Shown piece by piece: positions 33,367 through 45,445 of a DNA stretch of 64,000 bases. Below the pieces are notes generated by a model. It saw only the letters and a program-made list of their open reading frames with translations. It had not been told where the DNA came from and did no database searches. This DNA is from Chlorophyllum brunneum (Eukaryota; Basidiomycota; Agaricomycetes; Agaricales; Agaricaceae). Where the stretch lies: contig OY756146.1 of NCBI GenBank assembly GCA_963576785.1, forward strand, positions 1,612,001-1,676,000, given 5' to 3'. Position 1 is the stretch's first letter, and each line of letters begins with the position of its first letter. A program made the translations under genes and the position numbers.

Positions 33367-35223
33367 GGGGGATTTGATTATACAGACTTGGCCCAAGGAC
33401 GGGCCTTTGCTACCTTATAGGTTCTTTTACCACGTTCGAGGTTATGTGTGGGTACTAGGTGTGTGGCTTGCCTGGGGCTGGAACTAGGGTAGTTCCAGCC
33501 CTATGTATGCAGCTACTCCTGCCTTTATTGTTCTCCTCTTTCCTGATATTCACCACAATCATTTTTGGGGCATTTCTTCCGGCAGCAGCATCGCATAGTA
33601 GCATATAGGCAGTACTCTCTCTCCTAGTCGTATTCCATTGTCTTAAAGTCCGGCCAGGAACGTTATTGTCATCATACATTCATTATCATTCTCATCAGTG
33701 AGTACTAGTGAGTCCCAAGTTTCGATCTCGATTATTATATACTGATTTCTTTCAATTTAGATGTCGCGTTGTTACACATTTACCACCCATATCACACCTT
33801 CTGCTGATAGATAGGGTAGGCGGGATTTGTTTCCGGGTGGTAAGGTTGGCGCTCATGCGAAACAGTACCTGCAACGTTAGGTTGCCACTGTGCCAACCTT
33901 GACCGTGGCTCAGGGGACCTATCCACTACCATGCGCTTGGTATTGTCTGGGGAGCGGCCCCGGTAGCTACCTTTGTCTCTTAAATGGCCCGGTACTATAT
34001 GCAGTCTTTTATTCTTGGAGTTTTCTCTCTTCATTTTACCGTTGGCCATTGTCTCTGGTAGCGTCTGATCTAGAAAACAATTAAGTATGTGCATTCAACC
34101 CTTGGCCCATTATTTACGGTAGAAATGACCGTCAAGGGACGCCACAAACACGCATGATTCAGCGAAGTGGTAGCTTGCGCCGTTGTATCCACTGAGCCGG
34201 ATAGAACGTGGTTCTACTGAATCAAGAACCGCACGATGAATTTATCTGACTGCGACCGAAGAAAATTGCGGCCACCGTCATCTGTGAACTGGCTTGTTAC
34301 ACTACCTTGCCAACCTGGCGCACAATTTTTTTTGGCTTAAAACTGACTTTATTCATCTTCAAAAGCCACCAGTGACGGGCATAAATTTCTTCTCGTCTGA
34401 GGGATGAGAGAGCTTGGCTCAAGACGATGTTACAAACCACCCCCACATCAGGTCCCGGGCGTTAGCTTTTCCTCTCTCTGATGTTGATGACTCAACAAGA
34501 TTCGTTTCTTCTCTTTCCATATTTGAGTTACTCCGCCTCTATTACGTCCTTAAACTTAAGATTTTCTATCTTCTTATGTTTCAACTAAAGTAAATTGGAA
34601 GCACCCTGAAGGCACGCAGGCACTCGTCAGAAACAAATGATGGTCACGTTGTTGTCTTGATATATCCGTTTGAGCGCTGATGCGAAGGCACGGACAGGCG
34701 CTTGTTTGTCCCAGTGGTAGCAGGGCCAGAACGATCGTTCCAGTATGTTCCATAGCTCTAATAATAAAGTTCACGGTTATACGACACCCACGCCGTGTTG
34801 ACTATTTGGATTGATCAGTGAAGGAGATGGACTGTTTGGTTTGAAGCGAAGGTGATTGACCGCGACTGTACCAGTGGACGAGGCGAAATTGCTGAAAAAG
34901 GCTGTGTTCTCGAACGACGAAGGCGGATTAGTCAGCAGACCCCCGTGACAGAAGGCTTACAAAAACAAAGCGCAAATCACCGCCTCCCAGCTTAACCCTT
35001 CACCACCACTGAGTCTTTACCTGCCTTTTCTACCTCCCCACCCCCTCTCAACCAGGTGCGTATTTCTCTCACTGCTATGCTCAGCGTTCCCTGATTGTCG
35101 TCTCCGTTACTCTTTATCGCCTTGGCATCACATCGCCCGCCATCTCTTTCTTGAATATCATCGGGTTGATCTCGTGCGATTGGATCGTGTCACAGTTTTT
35201 CACTCTCCCTTCATCGTGTCGCA
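33367..35223. other. Gene-free stretch before the E2 gene
   Basis: About 1.86 kb carry no supported ORF. The right end (about 34990-35220) is pyrimidine-rich and has a plausible leader intron donor (ACCAG|GTGCGT at about 35055), so part of it is likely the 5' untranslated region of the E2 gene. Confidence 0.45.
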
Positions 35224-35931
<708 letters not shown>

Positions 35932-37078
35932 TGAGAGTCGTCACAATCGGGGAGTAGCTTTGTAGAGGGTATGAAGCATTAGCCCGGGTCCGCGCTGTAC
36001 ACATATCCTGTTTTTTCTATCGATGTTTTAGTAATTCGGTTCCCAATGCCCGACTCCCACCTGATCGTAAAAGCCACATATCACGAACTGCGCATGTGGC
36101 CACTGAACTTGGGGTGGACATGTTGGTACCGGCTGCGAAACACAGCTGGTTGTTACGCAATAAGTTAACAAAAGATTATCGAAGATTCCTTGCTCAGAGT
36201 TAGAATGGCGCCAGAGATCAGGGACTCAGTTCGATAACCCGACGAGTTTCGAGCGCCACCGCAGGTTTGTGATGAATCATTAATCATTGGTCGTATGATG
36301 CGTGCATACGTTTAATCACTGAATTCTACGGATGGGGTCGTTAATTCGTGGGTGAAGTCCCTTTGATTGATCATAGCCGGGTAGTGATAGCCGTTAACGT
36401 CTTGATGAATTTTGAGAAAGTTGATGCGCTGCAACATGTCACACAAAGTGAAATGTGGATGGGCGGAGCATCGGGAATGGAAGAATCTGCACGGCTCGAA
36501 ATCGTGACGCTGTCCATAAGCTCGAGCGGGGATGAGCACTATATTCTGGCAACTGAGATGCGTTGTTACTTCGAATATTCAGCTGCCCATGTGGAAAGAA
36601 GGCTTCCTTGCTGATGTACGGGTCTTTCTGAGTCCTTTACCACTCATAATCACACTCGGAGCCCTGACCTCGAGTGATTCGTTGCTAACCAAAGCGGCTG
36701 AAACCAATATTCCCGCGCCCTCACATTGCGGAAAAATATTTGGGCTGTGTCTGGACTGTTTCAAACGCTGAATGGTATACGCGTTGAGCCTGAGGAATAA
36801 CTGCTGTGAGGGTGGAGACTCCGATATCCAGTTCCGAACTCCGTGCCCCGAGAGACCCGCAAGTCGAAGGTTCATCATAAGGCTCTATGAGGACGCGAGA
36901 GTATAAGAAAATGTCCGTCTGTCCTCCAGTGGTCATTATCACTACTTCCGATCTTTCTATCCCCTCCGTTTTTCTTCGGGGCTTCGACATTTTATTGCTC
37001 TTCCTCTCGAAGCTACATCGCAGTTTCCGGCTCGACATTTTCTCGAACTCCGCCACCTCTTGTTTTTTTTTTGTCGCC
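35932..37078. other. Intergenic between E2 and DUF6593-like genes
   Basis: About 1.15 kb contain short ORFs on both strands without recognisable motifs. The right 200 bp (CT-rich, ending in a T9 run just before the ATG) is a likely leader of the next gene. Confidence 0.5.
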
Positions 37079-37792
37079 ATGCACTACCAGAACCCTTTCG
37101 GTAGCTGGGCTGAAGCAGGTCAGGGCCAATCATCCGGATCCCTTTGGAACACTGCTCCCCCTCCCTCGGTTTTTGGTGCTCTTCCATACCCATCCGCTCC
37201 TTCGAACACTGTCACATACTATTTCACTTCATTTAAACCGAACATCTTCAATTGTTCCGTCGTCGGTCCACAAAACCAGGTGTATTACCAAATTGTTACC
37301 GATAACAACATGCCGGGCTACACTGTGGTCAAAAACGCAGAAGGAAAGAATGTTTCCTTGGTAGAATGGCAGGCGCACCCATTCGTAGAGATTCGAGGAA
37401 TTCTGGCGAAACAAAACGTCATGAACTGGTTGCGACTCTCTTCCGATCAAAGGTGATTGCGCGATGATACTTGCTATCCAAGTCAATGATCTCACCCGTC
37501 TCTCTTCAGTCACAGGTCCATGGACGTTCGGGGCATGCGTTACGTATGGGCTCCTCGCGACAAATCTATAAATGTACGTCCCGCCTCCGTCGTCTATGGC
37601 ACAACATGCTGATCTAGTTCTTAGCTGTACACGAGCGGAAATGGAACTCCAGCGACGTTCCTTTCTAAAGTCACCAGGACTGGAAACCAAATTATCACGG
37701 TTGATGTGACCCCTGACGCTATCCAGCTCGGTTTATTGGACACCATCGTCACGGCGACCGCCCTGCTTCTTTGTGGACGAAACATCGACTAG
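37079..37792 (+). CDS. DUF6593-like protein, function unknown
   Basis: Three exons (37079-37452, 37510-37573, 37625-37792) give 606 nt, 201 aa. The first 45 residues are a Pro/Ser-rich head (MHYQNPFGSWAEAGQG…). The rest follows the pattern of the small basidiomycete domain DUF6593: TVTYYFTSFKPNIFNCSVVG, YYQIVTDNNMPGYTVV, SLVEWQAHPFVEIRG, WLRLSSDQSHRSMDVRGMRYVWAP, LYTSGNGTPATFL and a final LLDTIVTATALLL. Such proteins occur in many copies in mushroom genomes and have no known reaction. Homology is judged by motif memory. The gene model itself is solid. Confidence 0.85.
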
Positions 37793-39349
37793 GCGTATAG
37801 CGGTGATGCGATATTCTCTCAATCTTCGTTGAATCTGCATTCACACCACACGCTACGACCATCAACACTATTTATTTATAGCATGATGGGCATTTCTGAG
37901 TCCTGCACTAAGTTATTATCAGCATCCCTCTATTACATTGTATCAATTGGAAATAATTGTAGATAACAATACTTCTCCCATTAGCATGGTGTAGTATAGC
38001 TTCCTTGTCTCGATGTAGTGTATTAATTATTCCCGAGCGTATTTATCAGCATATTTATTCGTCAGTACCCCTTGCTACATGTATAAACCCACATTTGATC
38101 ACCGGCGTAAAAACCCTTCCTCAACGCTTTCAAATTTAACTGAAGCACTTTCGGAGTGGCAATGATCCACTCGGCGTGTGATGTGAACAAACGCCGCTAT
38201 GCTTAGCGCTGATAAACCTGATCTCAACACGACCAAACAATGAGAGTTCGTCAGGGCCAGCGCTCCGATGATGATTCCTTGACTTTAATCATTTCAACCA
38301 CCATCACTAGGACGATCTCGAGATCACTGGAGAAATAACCAATGCGGTGCTTGAGGGCATGAAACACATGCGTTTGGGTTACTGATGCACCAAGAGTTCA
38401 CCACTGAAACTGATTTCTCTGGCTTTTGCAAGGTGTTGGTCTTTGGATTATAGCAGAGTCTGGCCTTACTTCCTTCTCCCACCTTCTAAGCCTCCTCTCT
38501 CCCGACTTTCAGGCTTAAATTTCTTCCAGCCACTGGGAAAATAATGTCATCCCGGACTTTTGGATTCATAACAGGCTTCAATTCATTGCTGCTAGAACCG
38601 AATTGACGGGAGGCCAACGTGGTTCATATACTAGAAATAAACACTTGACTTCTGAGCGCTCTTTAGGTCCCTCACCTTTCTGCCGAAAATTCGGCCATTC
38701 TCCAGGCTCCATGTGCAGTAACGGAACTTCGTTCTCAAACAGACGCTATATTACTTGTTATCGCCAAGACCAAGCCCATAGACTCAATGATTCATGAGCT
38801 TCGAATGCATGTAGTGCGTCAGGTGAGTTATCTAGACGCACACAACGGTAGTATCCCACTATTTATGCAGTCTGGCAGTAATCCTCAGCGGCCACCACGA
38901 GGTAGAAGGGCTCTCCACGGCCTCGCGGACATCCGGCCCTCAAATAGCGAGTCGATTGATAGTCAGGCAAAGGCAACCCTATTAGGCATTCCTACTCGAC
39001 GCCAAGTTAGTCACAACACCATTTTCTATATATATCACGGCGCACTAACCATATTTTCACCGCGTTGCGTGCAGCCTGCTTCCAACTGTCCGCAAGGTGC
39101 CTCAAATAGTTCTTGTTCGCTCAAGCCCATCAGCGGCAAAACGAGAATTCATCCTTTACGTGATAGTTCATCTGCCACTTCACCTTGTGGTGCAGCTGGC
39201 AGAGGGAATCATGTGGAAGAATAGATGTCTCTGCGACCATGGAAGAGTGGTTGAGAAAAGGAACACAAGATATGGCGTTCAGACTATAAAAGACTGTTTC
39301 AGGTCGCTCCTTTCTGTGGTTTGACTCGCGACACCGTTTAACGACAACT
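37793..39349. other. Intergenic region before the GH16 gene
   Basis: About 1.56 kb hold only short unsupported ORFs. The GH16 promoter with a TATA box lies at its right end. Confidence 0.5.
39285..39292 (+). promoter_or_regulatory. TATA box of the GH16 gene
   Basis: TATAAAAG (within ACTATAAAAGACTG) lies about 60 bp upstream of the ATG at 39350, a strong match with a normal spacing for a short leader. Confidence 0.65.
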
Positions 39350-40908
39350 ATGCCAGGGATCCCAGCCTTCCGTGCTATCTTCGTCTTCACATGCATCACA
39401 TTGGTGCTTGGAGCCACTTATTCCCAAACGGATAGTCATACTGGAAGCGGCTTCCTCAAGTCTTTCTCCTTTGAAGCTATCTCCGACCCAACGCACGGAC
39501 GCGTGTAAGTAAAGTCGTCAACAGACGAGTATTCGGAGATGAATAGCCAAGTTCAAACTGATTTAGAAATTATGTGGATGCGGACACCGCAGCAAGTCAA
39601 AACTTGACCTACTCATCAGGGGATCATTTCGTCCTCCGAGCCGATTTCAAGAAGCAGCTCAGCGCAAGTGGACCCGGCAGAAACTCTGTTCGATTGCGAT
39701 CTAACAAGCAATACACTACGTCTGTCATGATGTGAGTGGTTCGAGACAGATGAGGCCCTCACATAGACCAACTATAAAAATTCCCAGCTTCAACATCCGC
39801 CACATGCCTCAAGGTTGTGGGTGAGCGCTGGTTCACTGACGGACGATGTTTCAGGGATTCCCACTATCATTCATCATAGCACTTGGCCTGCTGTTTGGAC
39901 GGTCGGCGCAGATTGGCCCAATCAGGTATGTGGACTTCGGAGCCCACGAAGCCCGCAAGAGAGATATATTTAGCTTGACGTATGTACCTAGGGCGAAATT
40001 GACATTCTTGAAGGCGTCAATGATCAAGGTCCTAACCAGTCCACCCTGCATACTAACAGCGGTTGGTAGACCGTGTTTGTCCCTTCATCACCTTGTTCAC
40101 TTTCTGTCCCAGGGTGTACTATGCCATCTTCGCGCTCAGAAACTGGGTGAGTTTGGTCTTTGACCCACAATCAAAACTTTACAAACCAAACAAATCATAG
40201 AACCCCTACAGGCAACAATTGTGATTCAGCAGCAACTAACAACGCCGGATGTGGTGTCAGAATGGGGGATTCGCATAGCTATGGACCTTCCCTAAACAAC
40301 AATGGTGGTGGTTGGTGAGTCTGGAATGCATGATGCTTACCTATTTCGTCTCATCAGTTCGTAGGTACGCGGTCGAGCGGACCAACTCTTTCATCAAGAT
40401 CTGGTTCTGGCCCAGGGGAGGTAGTGTCCCCTCAGACGTGTCAAATGGTGCAACGTCAGTTAACACTGGTAATTGGGGGACACCCACGGCCAACTTCCCA
40501 AGTACCTCCTGTCCAATATCTTCCAAGTTCGGTCCCCACAATATTGTCATCAACTGTGAGTGAGCCTTAACAACCCAGCTCTTGCACCTCAGTCGCTTTC
40601 CGGGGTATGGAGTAACTGATGATCATTTCGTCTATCTTTATCCCTCAAGTGACCTTCTGTAAGTACTGTTCTCGCTTTTTCATTGACAGAAGTCGTTGAC
40701 TTCTACTTCTAGGTGGTGATTGGGCCGGCCAGAGTTCTGTGTACGGTGCTTCTGGTTGCCCTTCCACTTGCGTTGGTACGTTCCTTCAGCCTTTTATAGG
40801 ACTTCTCGAATCGGTCTGATATGAGCTATAAAAGATTTCGTCAACAACAATCCATCGGCGTTTACGGATGCCTACTTTGACTTCCAATGGTTGAAGATTT
40901 ACGGATAA
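39350..40908 (+). CDS. GH16 endo-beta-1,3(4)-glucanase (laminarinase-like), secreted
   Basis: Secreted GH16 enzymes cut beta-1,3/1,4- or 1,3/1,6-glucans of cell walls. A signal peptide (FRAIFVFTCITLVLGATYS) is followed by GSGFLKSFSFEAISDPTHGRVNYVD. The catalytic motif GEIDILEGVN (ExDxxE, nucleophile and acid/base Glu) is at about 39992-40021. NSGCTMP, CGVRMGDSHSYGPSLN, FIKIWFWPRGG, HNIVINLTFCGDWAG and FDFQWLKIYG are further family blocks. Eleven exons give 954 nt, 317 aa: 39350-39504, 39567-39731, 39788-39820, 39880-39925, 39992-40061, 40113-40146, 40201-40314, 40365-40555, 40650-40658, 40713-40775 and 40835-40908. Exon 9 has only 9 nt. Phases agree at all ten junctions. Role in wall remodelling or nutrition is not decidable here. 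Confidence 0.94.
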
Positions 40909-41897
40909 GGAAACAAAAACACAAATGTTGAACGTGATTGATATGTGAAATGTTTTTGTACAAGGGGTAGTGCTAGCTAGTAGTATCTGATGTTGTAGGT
41001 CTATATATGTATCTGTAGGCTGGGTGGCCAATAACGGAAATCTCCTTTTTAAACGTCTGTACGGTGTGATCAGCCACACCATTTTGGGAGGTTCCATGTC
41101 CACATTCACACTGGGGTCTCTCTGGAGGTCAACCCATGCAGGCCCCTCAAGCCTTGCATTTGTAGAAAAGCGATCAATGTCTAGCCTGACAGGTGTAGCT
41201 GGCGGGTGCCACCGTGCGGAGTGTCGTCAACATGGGTGTTTGTGTCTGCAAGTCTGATCAAGCATCAGCGCTCAGCGCTCAGCCTGCATACGAGCTTTGT
41301 GAGTGAGAAAGTTACCGGGCGTGGCCAATTCTGTCCGTAAATATATCGGGCCAGGTCCAGTTTTTGTGTCCGCATAATGATCGAACCTCCGCCAATATAC
41401 GCCCGGGTAAACTGAAGTGCAGCCTAAAATAGCTTGCATCTGTTCGATAGAAGCTCCACGTGGCAATGGCAGGAAACCTTTAATCTTTCGGGCCATTTAA
41501 CATATACACACTGCTTCTGACTTGACATTACGGGGTTCTAGATTCACTATGCTGCCACGCAAAATTAAATTTCGGTATTCTTTCGCACCACGTCCTTGCG
41601 AATGTTCCAAATTATTGGCCGGTGATTGTTTGAAGAGCTGTTAATTTGCTCCAGGTACTTGATCTTCGTCTCATGTTAAACTTGTGGGGCAGAAATAGGA
41701 TAGCTCGGTCCACTGAGCACGGAGGGAGGAGCCAAATCATGTAGGAAAGCGATATCGGTGTACATCATAATTATATCCACAATAAGGGTGAAGAGATGGG
41801 ATGGGTGACAAGGAACCTCAAACCTCGATACTTTTGATGAAACGGGCGAGGCCTACGCTGCTAACCAGCCCGACCTTTGTGGCGCCATCTACAACCG
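40909..41897. other. Intergenic between convergent GH16 and Nup96-like genes
   Basis: About 1 kb contains one minus-strand ORF of 74 codons (41496-41272, MARKIKGFLPLPRGAS…) that starts with ATG and reads smoothly but has no known relative, so it is left unannotated. Otherwise nothing is seen. Confidence 0.45.
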
Positions 41898-44800
41898 TCA
41901 AGGTTGGTTGTCGAATCTGTGTCTACGTCGGTCATACGTCAGTTCTTGATCGCTATAGCAACGCAATGGACGAGTACGAACGAGAGCAATAGGTTTTATC
42001 TTCTCGGTCACGGCCAACAAGTTCTTGACCATTTCTTCCGTGGCAGCGACGTGTCGGCGATCACTCGTCCAGTTGCGATAAAACACGTCCGGCAGGATTC
42101 CAATGATCCTTGGGACTCGCCTCGTAAGATCGTCAATTTCTTGCGAAACAGCCGCGTCTGGTACGGCCGGCCGATCATCCTCGTTGTCGTCCTCAATCTG
42201 GTCTTGGATTTTGGGAAGATGAGTTAGGATGTGGACATAATCCATAAAGACCTATCATTTGAGTATATGTTAGCCAGCGGGCACATGGAGAAGGCGGCAA
42301 GGGATTGGATCTACCTTGCCACGCACGAACCACCCTTGAATCTTGTCATGTCTTGTTTCGCTATCGAACACCTCGAACAGCTCCTTGAGCAGGTCCAAGT
42401 CACGCGCAAGAACAGCATCAGGGGCGAGCTCTAGCACGGCAATGTCGTGCGCGGCGTTGTAGAGCCCGGCTGCTAGGAATAGCTCGTAGGCATGGAAGAA
42501 CTCTCCATTGCTGAGCGCGTACTGAGCCTGAACCACGAAACAAATACACACAACCGGTTAAGTGCTGAATCCCGAGAATATTTTTATGCGAACCTTAGCT
42601 TCGTCTACCCAAGCCATCGGGATCTTCAGACTGCCCACTACACCGCGTGTCATCCACTCGTCCAAGTGAGGCGCCGAACGTGCTAAAAGGTCCTTGATAG
42701 TTTTTTCACGTCTGTTTCATGGTGAATGAGCGTGGCTTTCCTATCACATAAATATGCATGTTAAACTTGCTGGCTACATACCCGACACTGCCTTCGATGT
42801 GCAACAGCACAAAAATAGCCTCTTGAATCATCCCCCAACTCTCCAACTCGAACGCATACGCACTCGACAACAGATCCGCTGTCGGGGAGTGACCTTCTGC
42901 TGCGAGTCTTGTATATCTCCCTTCCCTTTCTTCATCTTCACTACTACCCTCTCTCCCACCACCGTTCATCCAAGTATTTCTCGAACCGATGGGCCTTCGG
43001 TCCGCGAAATCACGCACCCGCATCACCCGGGATAATATGATATATAAATGCCAACACATAGCGGACCCGGCCTCCAAAAGTGAAGAAGAGAATGAAAGCG
43101 GATCAAGGACACCAGACAGAGATAGAGCGGGATCAGCATGTAGTTTGATCAACACGTATAGCGGGTCGTCAGGTTCCGAGTTCGAGGCTTTGTTGCACCA
43201 CTTTGAAAACAAGGCCGCCGGGTGTTTCTTCCGTTGGACATCTAGTAACCAGGGCGGTAAGGGCTTAGCTACTGGTTTGGGTCTGGTTATTGAACCCGAG
43301 TTTGATTGCTGCAAAACGAGCTTGTCATAGGATTTCATGATGTCGGCGATTGAGGCTTCAAGACCCTGGCCGTACCATAGAAACAACCCAAACACGCGTT
43401 TCCAGTCCAGTCCGGAGCAGACATCAGCGTCTTTATCGGCGAGCTCCTCTTCATCATCATCCAGGATACCACCCAAAAGGGAGTAAACTTTCCACACTCC
43501 CCTTCCAACCAAACCACTACCAAATCCTGTGCCAGCGCCTGGACCAAGTTTATCTGCCTTCCAAACTCGGAGCTGTTCCCGAATATCATCCTTGAACATT
43601 TCATCACCACCGGCTTGACTGACAAGGGTGGATAGTTTGAGATAACCACCGTCAGCGGCGACTGCGCATGCCTTTTCGACTTGGTGTCCCGTAAGGTGTG
43701 TAAATGCCGCGTCGGCTGGAGTGTACGCGCCTGTGAGAATGTGTTAGGAAACGCGGGAAGTGAAAAACTCCTTAGAAATACACACCGCCCGAAACGAGAC
43801 CGTTGGCCTTGGTCCTTAAATCTGAATCAATGGCGGGCTTTGAGACCTCTTCCAACCATTGTCCTAGGGCAGCCTTCCGCCGCAACAGAATGACGCGGTT
43901 ACGAATATCGGGTGTGATGGCTGAAGGGGATGTAATGGAAGATGAGTTACGCTGGGGGCCCAGGTGCAGGTCTATAGGATCAAATAGTGATACGCCGAGG
44001 CGAAACATATTAGCAGGACAGGAAGTGTCAGTTGAAGGGAATAATGAGGCGAAGGATGCAAAATCCAGATACTTGGTGGTGGGGGATCGAGTGGGGTCGG
44101 AAGATGTAGGTGGTAGGGGTTCAGGCGATGCGGCTGGAATACCTGTACTATCAGGTGCAATGTTTGTGTTGCTCAAATGGTGTTGGAGGAGTTTGGAGAA
44201 CAACGTCATAGACGAGTCCGTGGTTAAACCAGTTGCGCTGGAATTGTTGATGGAGCTGGAGGCAAGGAGGGCGGATGTGTTGGTGAGGCTTAGCGTAGAT
44301 GAATTGGCTGATGAACTACAGCAAAGGCATTGAACATGAACGCGCGTTGGGTTATAAAACCAAACTTACGGTGACGAAGATGGGCTACAAACTCTACCAA
44401 GGTGCACTAGCATACCCCCTGGACCCCAACCAACGCGGAACGATCGACCAAAAGCGAGCCCAGCGTCGACAAAAGAACCTTCATGGCCGTTGGCAATTGA
44501 TGTTGCCTTGTCGACCCTTGTGTATTTTCTCGACGGTAGGTAAGTGGGAGGTTCAGCATGATGAGCAAATGAGCGCCTCTGTGAGAAAGGATGCAAAACA
44601 TGTTGCAGGTGAGGGTATGCGTGCCGTAGTTCAGAGATGTGACGGACCTCTCGTGGATCCGATCTCAGACCGTCGACGTCCAATTCTCTGCCATGTTTCC
44701 TGGTTGAAGGCTTGGGTGGAGATGGTAGATTCAACCGTTTGCGAGCAGTTTTGGGTCCGGTGTCTTGATGGAGTGCTTTGAACGCAGCAGCCTCTTCGGG

Positions 44801-45208
44801 CATGCGGAAGAGCGACGTCTGCATGACATGCATCTTCTGCGCATCTACACCAAGTCGCTGTGCCCATGGTATAATTGTTGGGTCCGCCTCCAGTGGCCCA
44901 CGCGTCCGCGGTTCAACCTCATGTGCATAACGTATTTCGCCGTCTTCATCTTGAACAAGCGCATTGCTCTTACGCGTTGCATGCGTGGTTGTGGTGAGCT
45001 CATCCTCTTTCATCTCTGAAGAGGAGGATTCTGCGCTAGAAACCTCGGATTCACTGAGACCTTCCTCCTCGGCCGATTCATCCTCTTCAACTGGTTCTTC
45101 CACAGGCTTCTTTGGTGGGGATGGTTTGGAGGGCAGTGGGCGTGTTGGACGGTCTTCCTCGTCGCTGCTGCTGCTGCTCTCGCTGGTATAGGCCCTGAAA
45201 CGCGCCAT
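41898..45208 (-). CDS. Nup96-like nucleoporin (Nup145C/Nup189C equivalent), stand-alone
   Basis: Nup96 is a scaffold subunit of the Y-shaped (Nup84/Nup107) complex of the nuclear pore. The gene starts at ATG 45208 with MARFRAYTSESSSSSDEED, an acidic disordered head. It reaches IIPWAQRLGVDAQKMHVMQTSLFRMPEEAA and the diagnostic SFRVGWGPGGMLVHLGRVC at about 44390. Helical domain exons follow: KAALGQWLEEVSKPAI, RVFGLFLWYGQGLEASI, LDPLSFSSSLLEAGSAMCWHLY, ALSNGEFFHAYELFLAAGLYNAAHDIAV and LDLLKELFEVF. About six or more exons are used, and the last ends near 41898, where the exact stop is uncertain. There is no GLFG region or autoprotease domain upstream: the next gene ends only 237 bp away. The Nup96 half thus appears to be made from its own gene. 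Confidence 0.88.
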
Positions 45209-45445
45209 TGAGGAAAGAGGGACTACATCGGCTGTCGTTTATTCTCAACTGGGCCCTCAGATCAAAACAATAGTAAATAATGTAGCACTGTTTGTCCACC
45301 CACTGTTCAGCTTCCAGCTGCAAAGGTCTGTGCGGTACATGAGACTATGCATATGCTAGATGCTGACGAAATATCCAACAGTGACCCAAAGACAAGAAAT
45401 GTACAGGAAACAATAGAAAAACATGTCAAAGGCAAACAGCACATA

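Noticed and set aside
41272..41496. Small minus-strand ORF of 74 codons (MARKIKGFLPLPRGAS…)
   Set aside because: It has an ATG and reads smoothly, but there is no family, no splice partner and no promoter signal, so chance cannot be excluded.
43803..44333. Plus-strand 176-codon ORF
   Set aside because: It lies antisense to exons of the Nup96-like gene, which carries the recognised motifs.
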